Shown here piece after piece: positions 1 to 11,837 of a stretch of 64,000 bases of DNA. Position 1 is the stretch's first letter, and the number at the start of each line of letters is the position of its first letter. The translations under genes were made by a program, and so were the position numbers. Below the pieces are notes generated by a model. It did no database searches. It saw only the letters and a list, made by a program, of their open reading frames with translations, and was not told where the DNA came from. The stretch is from Psilocybe azurescens (Eukaryota > Basidiomycota > Agaricomycetes > Agaricales > Agrocybaceae). The stretch covers positions 248,001 through 312,000 of the forward strand of contig JAJIRX010000160.1 in NCBI GenBank assembly GCA_023853785.1, written 5' to 3'.

Positions 1-894
1 GTTCATGTCTTTTAATCAATAATGATTCATGCTTTTTGAGTTACTACAAGGCTTAAATACCGATTATAACCATTATAGAGGTCTATTGGAGTGGTTAAAA
101 GGTCGTTTGTCAAAAAGAGGATTAATATTGGACATAAATTGTCATCAATATTTCGACTTCAGACTGCAATGCCATTTTGGGAAGGTTAGTGCATCCAAAT
201 ATAGTAGCAAATCATGTGATGGTTGGTTGGTTCTGGCCCTTTCAACCCGGCCCCCTTGTGTTTGAATCTTCTCGTCATAATTGTATATCGTACATGATGA
301 AACTGCTCCGGACCATGCTGTATCCTGTTGTATGTCTACAGCATAGTACCTCCATTATCATGTCTATCAACCAAAGCCCTCGGATATTTGCTCGGATAAA
401 AAAACTAGACCGGTGATCGTCCTATTTATAACAAATTTTCGGAGGGTTTATTTTTATTTCAGTTTGCCGTCTTATTTTACAACTGTCATGGACAGACCGG
501 TTACAGTTCCAAAACTAAATATCTCTAGAAATCTTTAGAATCCTGCGTTTTCCCAGTAACTTCTTCATGACGCGCCATCGCACCTACCACATGTTCGCGA
601 AGCAGATATCACCTCTTGCTCGCAAAAGCGAGACTACATTCGCGTACATCACTCAACACATGACTATCGACTCGTTGGTGCTTGTGATTTGGCCATTCTC
701 TACTCACGTTAACCTATTGTCCCGCAAATTATCCCACTCAACCTGTTTACCCGAATTCCGCCCGCTCAAAAACATCATTGTACCATGCCACCTCTATAGA
801 AACGCTAAAGGATAAGTGGATGCTCTCGAAAAACTCTTTGTGAAGAGGCACAGTGAAAACACTCTTGATGTGCATGCTACACTCAACTAGCGCT
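1..894. other. Intergenic left edge, upstream of the first GH44 gene
   Basis: No gene could be supported here. The open frames are short, lack a plausible protein composition and match no family I recognise. The last few hundred bases must hold the promoter and 5' leader of the GH44 gene that starts near 895. I see no clear TATA box or tandem regulatory repeat. Confidence 0.5.
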
Positions 895-3863
895 ATGTTC
901 TCTAGGTCTTACTTGTTACGCTTGGCGATCTGTGTCGCATTTCTGGCGCCTAACGCTGTTCGAGGTGCGACAGAAGACTTGACCATCTACACAGACAACG
1001 CACTTGCTCAAGGATGGGAAAACTGGAGCTGGAGCAGCGACATCAACTTTGCTGCCACTGATCTGTTTGCTGGTTCTAGCGGTAGTTCCATCTCAGTCAA
1101 CTCAAGCCAGTACGCGGCACTGTCAGTCAAGCTCGAAGGTACATTCCCTGATTATGCTGGACTCCGTTTCGACATTGCTGTACGTCTACGTTATCTATTC
1201 AATACGTTCCGTAGTGAGCTCATATGTAAATATTTCTTCTAGGGTGCACAACCAGACTTGACAATTCTCGTTCAATCTACCACTGACAACAGCCAGTCTC
1301 CAAATATAGCTTTGTCCAGCATCAGCCCGACCGTTGTCGACGGACAGTTTTCCTCTCTTTGATTGATTTTAATGCGCTTCCCGGAAGCGGTGCTCAATTG
1401 GTTTGCTTTTTGTTCCCTCGCGATTTATTCCAACATCTTATCCAATTTAATGCAGGGATCTGGAACGTGGGATCGTCTTACCTTTCAGGCGGGTGGTAAT
1501 GGCGCTTTCGTGAGCATTATATCTGCCATCCATGGCAATTTTTTCATGATACGAAATAGTTTCATATCGACAATATTGTTCTTGTCAGCGTAAGTCACTA
1601 AATTGGCCTGTACAGACACCCCGCTGAACATAAGCTATTAGGAAATAACTGTCACCCCGCAATTCCTGAGTGCGGAGCCAATTACGAACGATATTGTTGC
1701 TATTACCACAGTCGGTGCCGTTGACCTATCCGACGTAAACGTTTCCCAAAACGGAGAGGTAAGAATGCGTGATACGTGCCATCAACATTGCATTTAGAGC
1801 TGAAATGTTTGCAGTCCATCAAAGTTATAAATCAGACCACTTATAATCCAGTTGACACCCCTTCGAAGACTATCACCTACCTGAAGTTGGCCTCTGCCTT
1901 CCAACGAGGAAATTTGACAGTTACTGCCGGGAACTCTACATTTTCATATGTATTGCCTGCCGTGCAATATGCTAGGTATGTAAACCCATGATTATATTTT
2001 TTCTTTCTATTTTTTTTTTCATATTTGGGTCTATAGTATTGTACAACAGGTCAACTTCCCCATTAACCCTCATATCTATGGTGTCAATTTCCCTACTTCT
2101 GCCAGCTACATCCAGCACTTAGGTGTCACTATCTCACGTTGGGGAGGTAACGCTGTGACAGCTTACAATCCCTTTGGCGGATTTACCAACGCTGGGAATG
2201 ACTGGTACTTCGAAAACAGGGTCATTGATAATGGGCAGGCTGACGATTGGATGGCATGGGTCCACGGGGCCGGATCACAATCCTTGTTAACTGTTCCTGC
2301 GTAAGCTGCATGCGATTTAATTGGAATATTCTTAAGCGTGATGCTTACCTTCCGTCTCAGCCTCGATTGGGTGTCCAAGGATGCTACTTCGTACTCTTAT
2401 CCGAAATCAGTCTACCCAGGTGAGATATGTTAATTTTCTCAATGTTGCTTCCACTAAATCGATTTTTTCTTAGATCAACAGAGCTTTGACCCATACAACG
2501 GTGATGCCGGAAATGGTTTGCTACCGAATGGCTCTTATGTCACTCCTGTCCCTAGTCAAACAGATGCCTACGTACCTTGGAATACCACGGCAGCCAAGCA
2601 ATGGCTCTCTGGTTTGGCTAACAAGCCACTCATGGTAGCAATTGACAATGAAATAGAAATCGCCAGTAATACCCATCAAGATATGCATCCAATGTACGCA
2701 TAACAAAATTTCTGACTTCGCCATTTTAACAAACTTTTTCGTAGTCCTATGAATTACGACGAAGAGTTGGCTAGAGTCATTGAGTTTGGAACAGCAGCTA
2801 AGGAAGCCCTTCCTGACGTTCTTGTGGTTGCTCCCTCTACGTGCTCATGGTGGTACTGTAAGTTTTCACTTAAATTAGTATGAACAAACATCTGAGATTT
2901 TGCTAGATTGGACCAGTGAAGTTGGTTATACAGACAACGCGGCACACTATAATATCGACTTCTTGCCGTGGTTCTTGATGCAGATGAAGCAACACGATAA
3001 CACTACTGGATCGAGACTCTTGGACTATCTCGATATTCATTATTACTTCCAGGCCGACACCAGTGCAAACGATGACGCTGCTAAGGCCCTGAGACTGAGG
3101 GCTACTAGGAGTCTTTTGGGTAGGATGCATTTTTGCTTGATTTTTACCTCTTGTTAATCTTTGTGTCTGTAGGACACGTCCTACGTCGACGAATCATGGG
3201 TTGGATCAGATCCTCAAAATCACCAATGGAATCCAACCTCTATTAATCTTGTTCCGCGATTCAAAACTCTTATCGCGCAGAACTACCCAGGAACCAAGCT
3301 TTCTATTAGTGAATGGAGTTCCACTGCTGACACAGATATTACTGGCGGTCTCGTCACCGTAGACGTCCTTGGAATCTGGGGCAAATACCAAGTTGACTCC
3401 TCGACTTATTGGGCAACTCCAGATGAGTTGGGTCCGGTTGGATTGGCTTATTGGTTATACCGAGGGTGAGAGAAGGATTTACTGACTTTTAAAATATTCT
3501 TTTGATGTATTATTTTAGCTACGGGACGTACTTCGGTAGTTCTAGTGCTCAAGTCAACCTTGCCACTCCCAACCCAGACACACAAGGTATATATGCTGGA
3601 ACAGAGGGAGGCAAGCTTACTCTTGTCATTGTCAATAAAAACCCCGACACCCCGATTGCCTTCGATATTGCCAATGTTCCTACCGGAGAGTACTTCATCC
3701 GTCACTTCGGTGGTGAGGCCGGAGTGGCTAAGTGGCAGGTAAGAGGTCTCACCTTTTGGACTCGATTTAGACTGACGTCGGATTCCAGACGTCAATTACA
3801 CTGAAATCTACCAACTACATTGTCGTGCCCGCCTATACTGCCATCTTTTTCCAACAAAAGTAA
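895..3863 (+). CDS. Secreted GH44 endoglucanase/xyloglucanase, copy A
   Basis: Predicted secreted beta-1,4-glucanase or xyloglucanase of glycoside hydrolase family 44, acting on plant cell-wall glucan. The ATG at 895 was chosen because it gives a signal peptide (MFSRSYLLRLAICVAFL, then a small-residue cleavage region); upstream in-frame starts at 868 and 874 are possible. An N-terminal domain of about 230 residues rich in beta-strand-like sequence precedes the GH44 barrel, which begins near INPHIYGVNFPTSASY (about 2062). The general acid/base is the Glu of AIDNEIEIAS (codon 2650-2652), followed by the family-typical THQDMHP. The nucleophile is the Glu of SISEWSS (codon 3310-3312), followed by TGGLVTVDVLGIWGKY. 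About a dozen short introns; roughly 770 residues. Two single-base breaks lie in T runs: one T missing at 1358-1360 creates a TGA, and one T is extra at 3114-3117. Sequence on both sides is well conserved, so sequencing error is likelier than pseudogenisation. Confidence 0.88.
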
Positions 3864-4613
3864 ACATGAAAATAGTCTGCATGCCAATTTCTTTGGACTT
3901 CTTTGATTAGAATAAGGGAACAGCGCTTTTCGCGACTTGTAGTAGCTTCGTTTTGAATGTCAACTGCGTGCATTTAATTTTTTCCGTGGTTCTCCAAACA
4001 CAATTTGAATGAAAGCTGTAGCTTGATTCTTGCAACAGAATATCTATAAATTGAAATGCTACTTGTTTCCTACGCTGACACATGCCCTTCACGTGATTTG
4101 TGAAAACAATTCAAGTTAAAGTTCAAAGCTCTCAGTTCACAACCCCATTCAATGTTACATGACGAGATTTTGCACAATGCAAAATGTTTCCGAACTTTCT
4201 ATCCGCTCCACCATCGAAATTAGTAATCACTCTACCTAGCGGGTGCAAGGATGCGAGAATAATTATCTAATTATCCTCCAAGTTGAAGCATGGAGTCGTC
4301 CTTCGATGAAGATGATATGACATTGGACATCACAGATCCGAGCTTGCGCACGACCGCCTTTTAACACCTGACCGTCCTACCAGCGATATTTTTGATATTC
4401 TCCATACCTAGGCCGTTAATTATCCAAAGCAATGCGCTTTCGAGTTGCTTGACCGACTTTTGGCCGCAGTAAAACCTCAAAAGTAGGTTTCAATTTACAG
4501 AAGGTGGTCATTGACCAAGATAAAACCAGTGACTACTTGCACAAAGAACTTCAGAAGGGTTTCTCCTTCCAACTGTCATCTCCTGCGAAGTTCTTGCTAA
4601 TTTTGTGATTTTT
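3864..4613. other. Spacer between tandem GH44 genes, with coding-like fragments
   Basis: A 750 bp spacer that must carry the terminator of copy A and the promoter of copy B. The first 400 bp show nothing notable. From about 4290 to 4608 there are three short open stretches in different frames: a 24-codon acidic mini-ORF starting at 4290 (MESSFDEDDMTLDITDPSL), a middle stretch reading DIFDILHT, a stop, then AFELLDRLLAAV, and a 35-codon stretch from 4501 reading DQDKTSDYLHKELQKGF. The amphipathic composition looks like former coding sequence, but I recognise no family. Confidence 0.35.
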
Positions 4614-7600
4614 ATGCCATTCAAAAGGGCTCACTTGATATGGTTGGTGTTGGGTGTCGCAATTGCCAATGTCGGGCAAGCCTGTGGCGCAGCCCAAGAC
4701 TTACCTATTTACACCGACAACGCTCTCGCGCAAGGTTGGGAAAACTGGAGTTGGAACAGCGATATCAATTTCGCAGCCACAGACTTGATATCTGGCACCT
4801 CTGGAAGCTCCATCTTTGTTAACTCTACGCAGTATGCAGCCTTGTCTGTCAAGCTAGAGGGCACCTTTCCTGACTATGTTGGGCTTCGTTTTGATATCGC
4901 CGCACGTCATTCTTTCGAATACATATTCAGAAGAATTCTTATATTTTTTTTCTTGAACAGGGTGCTCAACCGGATCTTACAATAACCATTCAATCTACCG
5001 CAGATGGCACCCAGTCACCTTCTATATCATTGTCTTCAATCAGCAAGAATGTGATTGGCAACCAATTTTCTTCACTTTTAATCGATTTCAACGCCCTTCC
5101 AGGAAGTGGTGCTCAGTTGGTATAGTTGTTGACCTTAAGAGAACCATATCACAAATTTGATTACCGTTATATTACAGGGAAATGGAACTTGGGACCGTCT
5201 GACATTCCAAGCGGGTGGTAACGGTGCCGTTGTAAGTGTTATTACTTACTCTCTGTTACACCCGGCGTTGTATTGATATGACGAACGATAGTACTACATT
5301 GACAACATTGTTCTTGTCGATGTATAGTGTTTTATTCTTCCATGCTTTATCCGTTCTGAACTCTGTTACTACTAGCAAATAGTTATTGCGCCACAGTTCC
5401 TCAGCGCCGAGCCACTTGGGAACGATTTAATAGCTGTCACTACTGTTGGAGCCGTCAATTTGACAGACATTCATGTCGCTTTGAACGGAAAAGTATCTTT
5501 TATCCTTTATGTTCCTACTGGCCAGTACTGACCGTCTCCGGTGTAGACCATCAAAGTCACCAATCGCACGACATATAATCCGATTGATACTCCCGCGAAG
5601 ACTATCACCTACTTAAATCTGGCATCCTCACTCAAGCAAGGTAATCTTACCATTAGCGCCAGTGACTCTACCTTCTCGTATATACTTCCCGCCGTGCAAC
5701 GTGGAACGTAAATCATGTCTACCTGCGCTGTTTCTTGACTGATTCAGACTTCGACTTTCAGGGTACCCCAACAGGTCAAGACTGCCATCAACCCGCATAT
5801 ATACGGTGTCAATTTCCCAACATCTGCAAGTTATATCCAGCATTTAGGTGTCACCATTTCCAGGTGGGGAGGAAATGCGGTCACTGCGTACAATCCTTTT
5901 GGTGGATTCACGAACGCCGGAGCTGATTGGTACTTTGAAAATCGTGATAATGATCAGGCTGACGACTGGATGGAATGGGTACAAGGGGCAGGATCTGCCA
6001 GTTTACTAACGATTCCCGCGTAAGTCTCATTATAAGCAAGCATAACTTGAACTCGATGGCTTAAGTCTTAAATAGGCTCGACTGGGTTGCAAAGATTCAT
6101 CTTCGTATTCATACCCCAGATCCATCTACCCAGGCCGGTTTTGTATCTTCTTTTTCTTTTTCTAGGCTAACTTCGAAATGCAATAGATCAACAGAAGTTC
6201 GATCCGTACAACGCCGATGCCGGCAATGGACTATTTGCCAATGGCTCCAGCATCAGTCCCCCCTCTGACCCGAACCACGGTTACGTCACTTGGAATACCA
6301 CAGCCGCGAAGCACTGGTTATCTGGTCTAAAAAATAAGCCGCTCATGGTTGCGATCGACAACGAAATTGAGATAGCCAGTAGCACTCACCAAGACATGCA
6401 CCCCGAGTGAGTTTTTATCATAATGTTCTACCATAAATCATGCCTAATCTCATTTGCATATTTATTAAGTCCAATGGGCTACGACGAAGAGTTGTCCCGA
6501 GTGGTGCAATTTGCTACGGCAGCAAAAGAAGCTCTTCCGAACGTGCTTGTAGTTGCTCCCTCTACCTGCTCCTGGTGGTTCTGTGAGTCTTCTCTGATTA
6601 CCCTGAGAGCCTTCAGCGGTTCTGAGAGCTCATGAATGCTACAGATTGGACAAGTGCGATTGGGTTTGCTGACGATACCGCGGCACACAACAATACCGAC
6701 TTCCTCCCGTGGTTCCTTGCGCAGATGAAGCAGCAAGAGAAAATAGCGAAAAAAGGCTTCTCGATTACCTCGATATCCATTATTATTTCCAAGCTGATAC
6801 CAGTGCTAACGACACTCCCGCAAAGGCCTTGAGACTGAGGGCGACTCGTAGTCTTTGGGTATGCTTGTGATATCCATCCGTAGATTTTGTTATTTGACAT
6901 TTTCTCCAATAGGATCCCACATATGTCGACGAATCCTGGGTCGGCTCCAACCCACAAAACCACCAGCCGAACCCCACAGCGATTCATCTTATACCAAGGT
7001 TTAAGACCCTGATCTCCCAAAACTACCCGGGAACCAAGCTTTCCATAAGCGAATTTAGCTCTACGGCTGATGCCGATATCACAGGTGGACTAGTGACCGT
7101 AGACATGCTTGGGCTTTTCGGGAAGTACGGTCTGGATAGTGCGACCTATTGGGCGACCCCGGATGAGATGGGACCTGTTGGGCTTGCTTACTGGCTTTTC
7201 CGAGGGTGAGCAAAGGCTTGCAAATCATTTAGTATGGTCCAGCAAGCTGAGCACCCCGATCGGCCGTTTATATCAGGTACGGGACATATTTCGGCAGCTC
7301 AAGCGTGCAGGTCAACCTGGCCACTCCAAACCCAGACACGCAAGGCGTCTTCGCGGCGACCGATAGCAAGGGCAAGCTCAGCCTCGTCGTCGTAAACAAA
7401 AACCCCGACGTGCCCATTGCATTCGATCTGGCAGGCGTCCCCACTGGAAAGTACTTCATACGCCACTTTGGCGGCGGGGCCGGGGTATCCAAATGGCAGG
7501 TATGGATCTTTGTGTTTTTGGTCGCTTTGGCCAACAACTTTGTGGTGCTGATTCAATGTCAACAGACAACAACAACATTGAGAGAGACCGATTACATCAC

Positions 7601-7640
7601 GGTTCCCGCATACACCGCGCTCTTCATCCAACAGCAGTAG
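4614..7640 (+). CDS. Secreted GH44 endoglucanase/xyloglucanase, copy B
   Basis: Tandem paralogue of the preceding gene, with the same domain order and largely the same intron positions. The ATG at 4614 gives a signal peptide (KRAHLIWLVLGVAIANVG) before AAQDLPIYTDNALAQGWENW, which nearly matches copy A. The GH44 acid/base Glu is in AIDNEIEIAS (codon 6363-6365) and the nucleophile Glu is in SISEFSS (codon 7051-7053). The first intron (4902-4960) begins with GC (GCACGT) where copy A has GT (GTACGT). Two one-base losses interrupt the frame: near 6091-6094, where AAGAT should read AAGGAT to keep DSSSYSYP, and in the A6 run at 6749-6754, where a seventh A restores LLDYLDIHYYF. No unexplained in-frame stop remains once these are allowed. 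The gene is therefore probably intact, though a young pseudogene cannot be excluded. Confidence 0.85.
4902..4960 (+). other. GC-AG intron in GH44 copy B
   Basis: The exon ends in FDIA at GCC and the next exon begins GGT GCT CAA (GAQPD), exactly as in copy A. This requires an intron starting GCACGT and ending AACAG. The nearby GT (in CACGTCATT) would put the downstream exon out of frame. The same intron in copy A begins GTACGT, so this looks like a T-to-C change at donor position 2. Confidence 0.75.
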
Positions 7641-8505
7641 TCTTAGTTGAACAAGTTTGTGTACGGGCCTCTCAGAATGTCCAGATCAACATGTATTTCC
7701 ATATATACCTTGGACCACTTGTTCATGCCATAACAAATATTCATATGGGGTTGGCGTGCGATCGGCCATACATGTGAACGATCGGATGGGCGTCTAGAGA
7801 CATTGGTTCGAATAATGATAGGCGCGCGTCCGATCAGGCCTTGACATAGATTTGTGTACAAGCCCTGCAACTTTTGTGAGATTTCTAAGTGAATGACGGC
7901 TCAATGCACCACAATTGGAATACAGAAGAGCTCCAGCCCGTGTCGCTGTGCGAGGGACAAATAATGTGAGAGTGTACAACATTACGCTACACTTAAAATA
8001 TAGCGAAGATTTGAAATGAAGATGCACTTCCTGAGGAACACCACACTTGTGTGTAAAAAATGAGAAAACCAACAGAGAAGGATCTCTGATCCAAGAAAGA
8101 AATGAATGTAAAATGCGAAACAAGATAGATCGGGGAACGAAGGTATCAACAAAAGACGTCTGGAAAGGGTATAACACGAAAAAGCACAAAAAATAAACAA
8201 ACAGTGGGATGAGTTATTTTAGATTCCAGAGTAGATCAAATTATATACACTTCCACCAGAACTCTCATCCCCGAAGGAAAAAAAGCCGCATCCATTACTA
8301 TCTTCCAATATACATTACCTCCCATATGAAAAATAGCCAGCAATCCAACCACACCAGCTGTGTAACTTGTCGCAAGGGCATTACGCCAACAAGCACGTGA
8401 GATGCATGCTCCCATCATACTACGCACTTCAGGGATGAGACGCATATCGCCAAATCAAGGGGGTGCCATTATGACACCCAGACTGTACCCACCAAAATGC
8501 ACTGG
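7641..8505. other. Convergent intergenic spacer (GH44 copy B / exchanger)
   Basis: 865 bp between the ends of two convergent genes. It contains no supported gene. The only structure seen is an imperfect inverted repeat around 7780-7845 (GATCGGATGGGCG versus GCGCGTCCGATC), too weak and isolated to call a mobile element. AT-rich sequence on both sides is suitable for 3' ends. Confidence 0.45.
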
Positions 8506-10695
8506 TCAGCTAGACTGCATACAGAAAGAGAAAGAAGTCCGGAAGGAAACCGCACCGGCAAGCGAGATGACAAAGTATAAAGATACGAGCCTGTGTCAAG
8601 AATGACGCATGAGTAATGTATATGCGTGTCTAGAAAAGGTACACACATGAGGCCCTCCATGTAATTAGATTTTCCGTCCCTATCGCGGAGCGACGCGGTC
8701 AGTGTGGGAAAGAAAGAATGCAATATCGGCATATACGCACTGGATGAGGGTGTTCACAAGAAGCACAGACACGAAGAGAACAATAGTTTCAAAGTTTGCA
8801 AAAAGAGCGTAAGTTCGTGGCCAGATCTATGATCATTGTGAATGGAATAAGTCACCGCCCTTGCCCAGAATGCATGGGAAAAACTTACATCCAGCCGACG
8901 ATAACCAATAGTGGGACAACAAAAGACGCGATTTGCTAGTAGTGGAAATTGTTAGCCTCATCTCCCCGTAGCCACCCAAATAACATTATTGTAGCTCACA
9001 ATCGAGCTTCCAACGCAAATAGTAATCGTAAGCTCCATCTGGTCTTTCATAGCCATCCACACAGAAGTAACGTGCTCAGCCGCGTTCGCCTGTCCGAACG
9101 TCATCATCGGAAGTAAGAAAAGACAACAAGGAACGGAACGCACGACAATTGGCAGCAAGATCAAACCAATGAATGCTTTGGGCACGTGGTACCTCTCTGC
9201 AAATTCTTCAATAGAGGCGACCACTAGACAAGACGTTGCAATGAGCAATCCACATCAAGAAATGGAAGGTGATACTTACAATAATCAGCGCAGAAGGATG
9301 TAACAACAGTCACGACGAGTAAACTATAGCATTTCCGAGCATTATCAGTAAAAGCGGAGAAAAGACATGATCGCGAACTGACGAGATAGACGCGGATATG
9401 ACGCTCATCTTGGGCTCCTCTTCCTCCGGTGTGTGGTCAGGTATATAAAGATGAGCATGAGATTTAAGCTACAATGTGAAGCGAACAAGTCAATCGGATA
9501 CGCATTCAATTGTGGAAAATGACCACTGCCACGCACTTGAAAGTAAAGATAAGCAATGTAAATGAGAAGGAGGACTACAGCCGTTCCTCTGGAAATGACA
9601 AGTAAGCCATGTTCATTAGAATTATCTAAAAGGGGTGTACGCGTGAGCCAAGACAACGTGGGTCCGAATCGGGGAAAGCGATGCGTACCACCCAATGTGC
9701 TTGAGTAGGCGGCAGGAATAACGAGAGCTGTTTATTGTTGCCGAAAGAACTCATGAGCACAGCTTCCAGATAGAGCGGGATTTTCGCCATAGGCGTTGGG
9801 GACGAACTTACTGATACAAGCCAAAGTCATAAGCTTTTTGTGAGTGAGCAAGATGTTTTCCAGTACTCGTGTGTGGGGGTGGACTTACGGAGCTTGAACT
9901 AAATAGAGGAACATAAGCAAAATACGAGAAGGGCGCTGTAGTGACTTACGCCTGTGCTGCAGTGACCTGGAACAAACTTTCGCTGCGCTTTACGCCGGCT
10001 GGGATACGGGTAAGAGCGGAACGATAGCAAAAAGTCAATAGTGCTATGACATACCAGCAAGGAAAGAGCAGCCCAAAACAAGCAGGATGTTGGAAAGTAT
10101 GGAACCAAGCATCTGTGTAACCAACGGATAAATCACATACACGACAAAGAGGTATAAAATGAGCACACAGATGTCTGAACGATTCGGACTTGGTCTGCAA
10201 TGGTTGACGAAATAAATAAGTAAAGCATGAACGCGACGAAGAGCGGAGTAGACAGACCTTGAAGTAGGGCGGCCACACCGACAATGATTTCGACAGCATT
10301 TCCGAAGGAAGCATTCAACAATCCAGCAAGAGTTTGGCCGAGCTTTGCGGACATTTGTTCTGTGGAATCACCCAAGAGCTGGTTTTTATAAGACGCGAGC
10401 GCACCAAGAAGAAGAAAGTCAAACAGACCTTTGCAAGAGGCATGATAGCAAAGAAACTAAAGGTGAAACGAAGAGCGGCATCCCAGTGCAAGTGGTGGGC
10501 GATGACGCTGAGAGGGACAAATACGAGGAGAACATTGAAGTAAGAGCCCAAGAAGAACCACTTGTAGGACTCGAGAAAGGTAGGCTCGCCCTCTGCTTTG
10601 ATGAAAGCTGCTACTTTGTGAGATAGAGAGAGAGAGTGGGCGGAACCATTTGTGTTATTACTTGGAAGTAATGGGGAGGACTCGGAGGGAGGCAT
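8506..10695 (-). CDS. VCX1: Ca2+/H+ exchanger of the CAX/VCX1 family
   Basis: Multi-pass cation/proton antiporter, expected in the vacuolar membrane, that removes Ca2+ from the cytosol. The start is the ATG at 10695 (MPPSESSPLLPSNN), a hydrophilic N terminus followed by about eleven hydrophobic segments. The first alpha repeat reads LAGLLNASFGNAVEIIVG, matching the CAX c-1 signature. The second reads ANAAEHVTSVWMAMKDQMEL; the usual GNAAEH has Ala for Gly, and an intron falls just before it. Near the C terminus the conserved GHELTLFFANFETIVLF is recovered only by adding one T (an A on the plus strand) in the A5 run at 8800-8804; otherwise the frame breaks. The tail runs DGKSNYMEGLM, then LVSLYFVISLAGAV, to a TGA at 8506-8508. 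The gene shares orientation with the next two and starts 85 bp past the stop of the phosphatase gene. Confidence 0.87.
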
Positions 10696-10779
10696 GATGG
10701 ATAGAGATTAAGATTAGTTATGAGACCCAGTACGTACAAAACAACAAGGCAGTGCAGTGCAGTGAATGGGGCACAGAGT

Positions 10780-11560
10780 TTAGGTGACGTCACGTGTATT
10801 GAAATCGGCATTGGACCCGGACTCGGACTCGGAGTGAGAGGGGTGCAGACTGAGATGGGTGACATCACCGTACGCTGTTATTGTCCCTTTCCTGTTTTCT
10901 CCAATCTCAATCACTGTCACACTCGCGTTGAAGCATCTGGACGTGATCGACATCCAGCCCCGTGCCTTTCTGCTGTCCACCAGTGCCCGCACCAGGGTCG
11001 TGATGAATCCGCCGTGTGTGCTTACGACCACCGTCATTGTCTCTACTCCCATCTCCTTTCTCCGGCTCAATCCATGACCCAGCATCCTCTTGTTCCACCA
11101 CCTCATCGTCCGCTCTCTGAACGCAGCCCCTGTCTCTCCTCCCGTAGCAGCATCCAGTCTCATCTCTATCCCTGCCCTGCCCTCCATGTCTCCCATGCTC
11201 TGCATCTTATCAGCATCATCTTACTCAACCCGTTTTTATCTACTCACCCTTTCCCTGAGCTCCGTATCCGTATCCAGTCTCACATCCACATGATGCACCA
11301 AAATAGCCTCTGCCGTCTGTGTAAATAAGTCTCAGCCAAATCCACATACTAGCAAAACAGCCAACCTTGACAGCCCTCTGTAAGTCACTGCTCACAGCCC
11401 AGTCAATCTTCTCCTCTTTCAGCCTTTCTCCGACCATTCTCGCCTGTTCTTCCCCAAGCTGATTCAACATCGTGTCCCTCTGACCCTGTATGATCCCATC
11501 CCGATTCTCCTGCGTCTCCCCGTGTCGTACCAGGTATATACGCGCTATCGCTTTGCTCAT
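10780..11560 (-). CDS. Histidine phosphatase (phosphoglycerate mutase-like)
   Basis: Small cytosolic histidine-phosphatase superfamily enzyme of the PGM / fructose-2,6-bisphosphatase type; the substrate cannot be told from sequence. The ATG at 11560 starts MSKAIARIYLVRHGETQENR, with the catalytic LVRHGET box. SSDLQRAVK follows, and the second catalytic His is in VVVSTHGGFITTLV. At least two introns interrupt the frame. Predicted length is about 220 residues, usual for the cytosolic members. The last 20 or so residues before the stop at 10780 are Ser/Asp-rich and less convincing, so the true C terminus may differ slightly. It lies between DOA1 and the Ca2+/H+ exchanger with no obvious functional link to either. 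Confidence 0.8.
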
Positions 11561-11837
11561 CTTCCCGACTTGGTCAAAGTGGTTCGGGTCCATGTACACA
11601 CATGTATATAAATAGCACAAGGCATCGATCATCTTCGTAGGTATCGGTATCAATTTTGCTACTCGTATACAACAAACATCCATTTCCATTGTCCAGGAAA
11701 GAAAGTAAAAGCGACAGTACAAGTATATTTTGAGAGCCTCAAGGAAAGGAGACTCGTACACCCAAAAATCGGAAGAAGAACAAAATCCAGACACAAGTTC
11801 ACCTGTATTCCTTTTTCTCAGATCAACGCCCCAATTT

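Noticed and set aside
895..7640. GH44 copies as pseudogenes because of frameshifts and a TGA
   Set aside because: The breaks are all single-base length changes, mostly in short homopolymers, and the surrounding sequence is conserved. The same kind of break occurs in essential genes across the window, so sequencing error is the better explanation.
7768..7850. Inverted repeat as a mobile-element terminus
   Set aside because: The arms are short and imperfect, there is no target duplication and no transposase remnant.
10720..11328. 202-codon plus-strand open frame
   Set aside because: Antisense to the histidine phosphatase, whose catalytic motifs are clear on the minus strand. The plus-strand product is Pro/His/Ser-rich noise.
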